This document shows, one piece after another, positions 5,705 to 6,709 of a stretch of 6,709 bases of DNA. The DNA is taken from contig JAPLWP010000108.1 of assembly GCA_026396535.1 (NCBI GenBank), positions 1-6,709 on the forward strand, given 5' to 3'. Position 1 is the first letter of the stretch; every line of letters starts with the position of its first letter. A model generated the notes under the pieces. That model had not been told where the DNA came from. It ran no database searches and was given only the letters and a program-made list of their open reading frames with translations. The DNA is from Candidatus Magasanikiibacteriota bacterium (GTDB lineage: Bacteria; Patescibacteriota; Patescibacteriia; Magasanikbacterales; GWA2-37-8). Both the position numbers and the translations under genes were made by a program.

Positions 5705-6271
5705 ATGATCCTTACTAATATCGCTTACGCTGCTGAAACAGCTGAAGAAACTCAAACTACCGAAGGTGCTGCTGATACTGGTGTTTTGGCCAGCCTTGGA
5801 ATTAACGGTACTCTATTTATCGCTCAACTTATCAACTTTACTTTAGTGGCGTTGATTTTGTGGTTTTTAATTCTCAAACCATTGACCAAAAAAATGTCTG
5901 AACGCCAGAAAATGGTAGATGACAGTATTGATAACGCCAAAAGAATTCAAGAAAATTTGAATAAAAGTGAAAAAGAATATCAGACTCGTATTGATCAGGC
6001 CAAAGTAGAATCCAATAAACTTTTGGAAAAAGCTGCCAATGAATCCGAAGTAATGGTAGAAGAAGCTAAGACCAATGCAAAAATTGAAATTGAACGCCTA
6101 GTATCCCAAGCTCGCGACAGCATCAAAGCCGAAAAAGAAACAATGCAAACTCAGCTCAAAGAAGAAACTGCAAATTTTGTAGTATTAGCCCTAGAAAAAA
6201 TCTTGGGTGAAAAAGTAAACGACGCTTCTGACAAAAAACTGATTGATGAAGTTTTGAAAAAATTGAAGTAA
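5705..6271 (+). CDS. atpF: F1Fo ATP synthase subunit b
   Basis: The 188-residue product is the peripheral-stalk b subunit: one membrane helix at about 37-57 (LFIAQLINFTLVALILWFLIL) followed by KPLTKKMSERQ and a long charged coiled coil to about residue 165, ending in a short helix FVVLALEKILGEKV that would contact delta. Ahead of the membrane helix is an unusual stretch of about 35 residues, IAYAAETAEETQTTEGAADTG, acidic and Thr-rich. I recall similar leaders in CPR b subunits; AYAA followed by E resembles a signal-peptidase site, but the segment before it is only about 10 residues long. E. coli b (156 residues) lacks this leader. The ATG at 5705 is preceded by T and by no Shine-Dalgarno motif. 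It lies 25 bases after the stem-loop at 5655-5679; atpH follows after seven bases. Confidence 0.93.
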   Translation: MILTNIAYAAETAEETQTTEGAADTGVLASLGINGTLFIAQLINFTLVALILWFLILKPLTKKMSERQKMVDDSIDNAKRIQENLNKSEKEYQTRIDQAKVESNKLLEKAANESEVMVEEAKTNAKIEIERLVSQARDSIKAEKETMQTQLKEETANFVVLALEKILGEKVNDASDKKLIDEVLKKLK

Positions 6272-6278
6272 TTATAGT

Positions 6279-6665
6279 ATGGCAAAAAACACGCCAAAAA
6301 TTTATGCCCGCGCGCTCCTGAAAACTATTTCCGGATTATCGGAAAAAGATTTGAGCAAAACCCTAAAAAACTTTGTCGCTTTGGTAGCTGGCGAGCACAA
6401 ACTCAAACAGATGCCAAAAATTATCGAAGAATTTATTCGCTTATCCAAAAAAGAAGAGGGGATACAGGAAATAGAAATCACGACTGCTAGAGAACTGGAT
6501 GAAAAAACAATTGAAAAAATAAAACATATTTTCGGAAAAGACACAGAGGCCACGACTGCAATAGATGAAAGTTTACTCGGTGGAGTAAAGATTAAAACCG
6601 GTGATAAAATACTTGATGGCAGCCTCAAAACCCAATTAAATAAATTAAAACAAACTCTAATCTAG
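6279..6665 (+). CDS. atpH: F1Fo ATP synthase subunit delta (short form)
   Basis: The 128-residue product carries the family's start (PKIYARALLKTI, with the conserved YA.AL pattern) and its C-terminal signature, DESLLGGVKIKTGDKILDGSLKTQLNKL (about 96-123). Delta links the b stalk to the top of the alpha/beta head. It is about 50 residues shorter than E. coli delta (177), the loss falling in the middle of the N-terminal helical domain; short delta subunits of this size appear usual in CPR genomes, so I do not call it truncated. The reading frame is intact and both ends are conserved. It starts seven bases after atpF and ends six bases before atpA, with no Shine-Dalgarno motif and a T before the ATG. 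Confidence 0.9.
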   Translation: MAKNTPKIYARALLKTISGLSEKDLSKTLKNFVALVAGEHKLKQMPKIIEEFIRLSKKEEGIQEIEITTARELDEKTIEKIKHIFGKDTEATTAIDESLLGGVKIKTGDKILDGSLKTQLNKLKQTLI

Positions 6666-6671
6666 CCTTAT

Positions 6672-6709
6672 ATGTCCATAAATTCCATTGTTGAAGAACT
6701 AAAAAAGAA
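6672..6709 (+). CDS. atpA: F1Fo ATP synthase subunit alpha, N-terminal fragment cut by the window end
   Basis: Only the first 12 complete codons are visible, reading MSINSIVEELKK. This resembles the N-terminal helix of alpha subunits (IVEQLKKEI-like), which binds delta. Operon position right after atpH supports alpha. The ATG is six bases after the atpH stop and has T at -1. The catalytic and nucleotide-binding parts lie beyond the window. Confidence 0.85.
   Translation, partial: MSINSIVEELKK

Overview
The window most likely comes from a member of the Candidate Phyla Radiation (Patescibacteria). The supports are inferred: low GC, tightly packed genes all on the + strand, no recognisable Shine-Dalgarno sequence before any start, a Memo-CapA fusion protein, and short CPR-like forms of the ATP synthase subunits. 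Every visible stop codon is TAA or TAG, but I see nothing that requires TGA to be recoded. No finer taxonomy can be supported from this stretch.

Layout. Bases 1-1603 hold the 3' part of a gene for a Memo (AmmeMemoRadiSam B-like) domain fused to a CapA-type metallophosphatase-like domain. Bases 1605-3312 hold a probably exported protein of unknown function with a conserved C-terminal domain (CGKPVIYLYP ... VVEWGG); its 5' end looks frame-disrupted. Bases 3316-4158 hold an intact TatD-family hydrolase. Bases 4159-4360 are an intergenic region with a striking 96-bp GC-rich inverted-repeat element, followed by a strong sigma70-type promoter. From 4361 to the window end is an F1Fo ATP synthase operon in the order atpZ/I-like, atpB (a), atpE (c), atpF (b), atpH (delta), atpA (alpha, only the start).

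How it works together. The ATP synthase genes would encode the membrane rotor and stator and the start of the F1 head. The promoter at 4315-4343 would start transcription only about 10 nt before the first ATG, so the operon mRNA would be nearly leaderless. Hairpins flank atpE, the gene whose product is needed in the most copies.

Main anomalies. (1) atpB is split: the sequence jumps from the residues before a membrane helix to those after it, with a frame change, so about 15 codons seem missing. (2) The gene at 1605-3312 shows the same kind of defect at its expected N-terminal membrane or signal segment, with the same frame offset. (3) The 96-bp palindromic element is unlike its surroundings. 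(4) All eight inferred start codons are preceded by T (TATG), in the absence of Shine-Dalgarno motifs. I see no CRISPR array, tRNA, rRNA or transposase gene.
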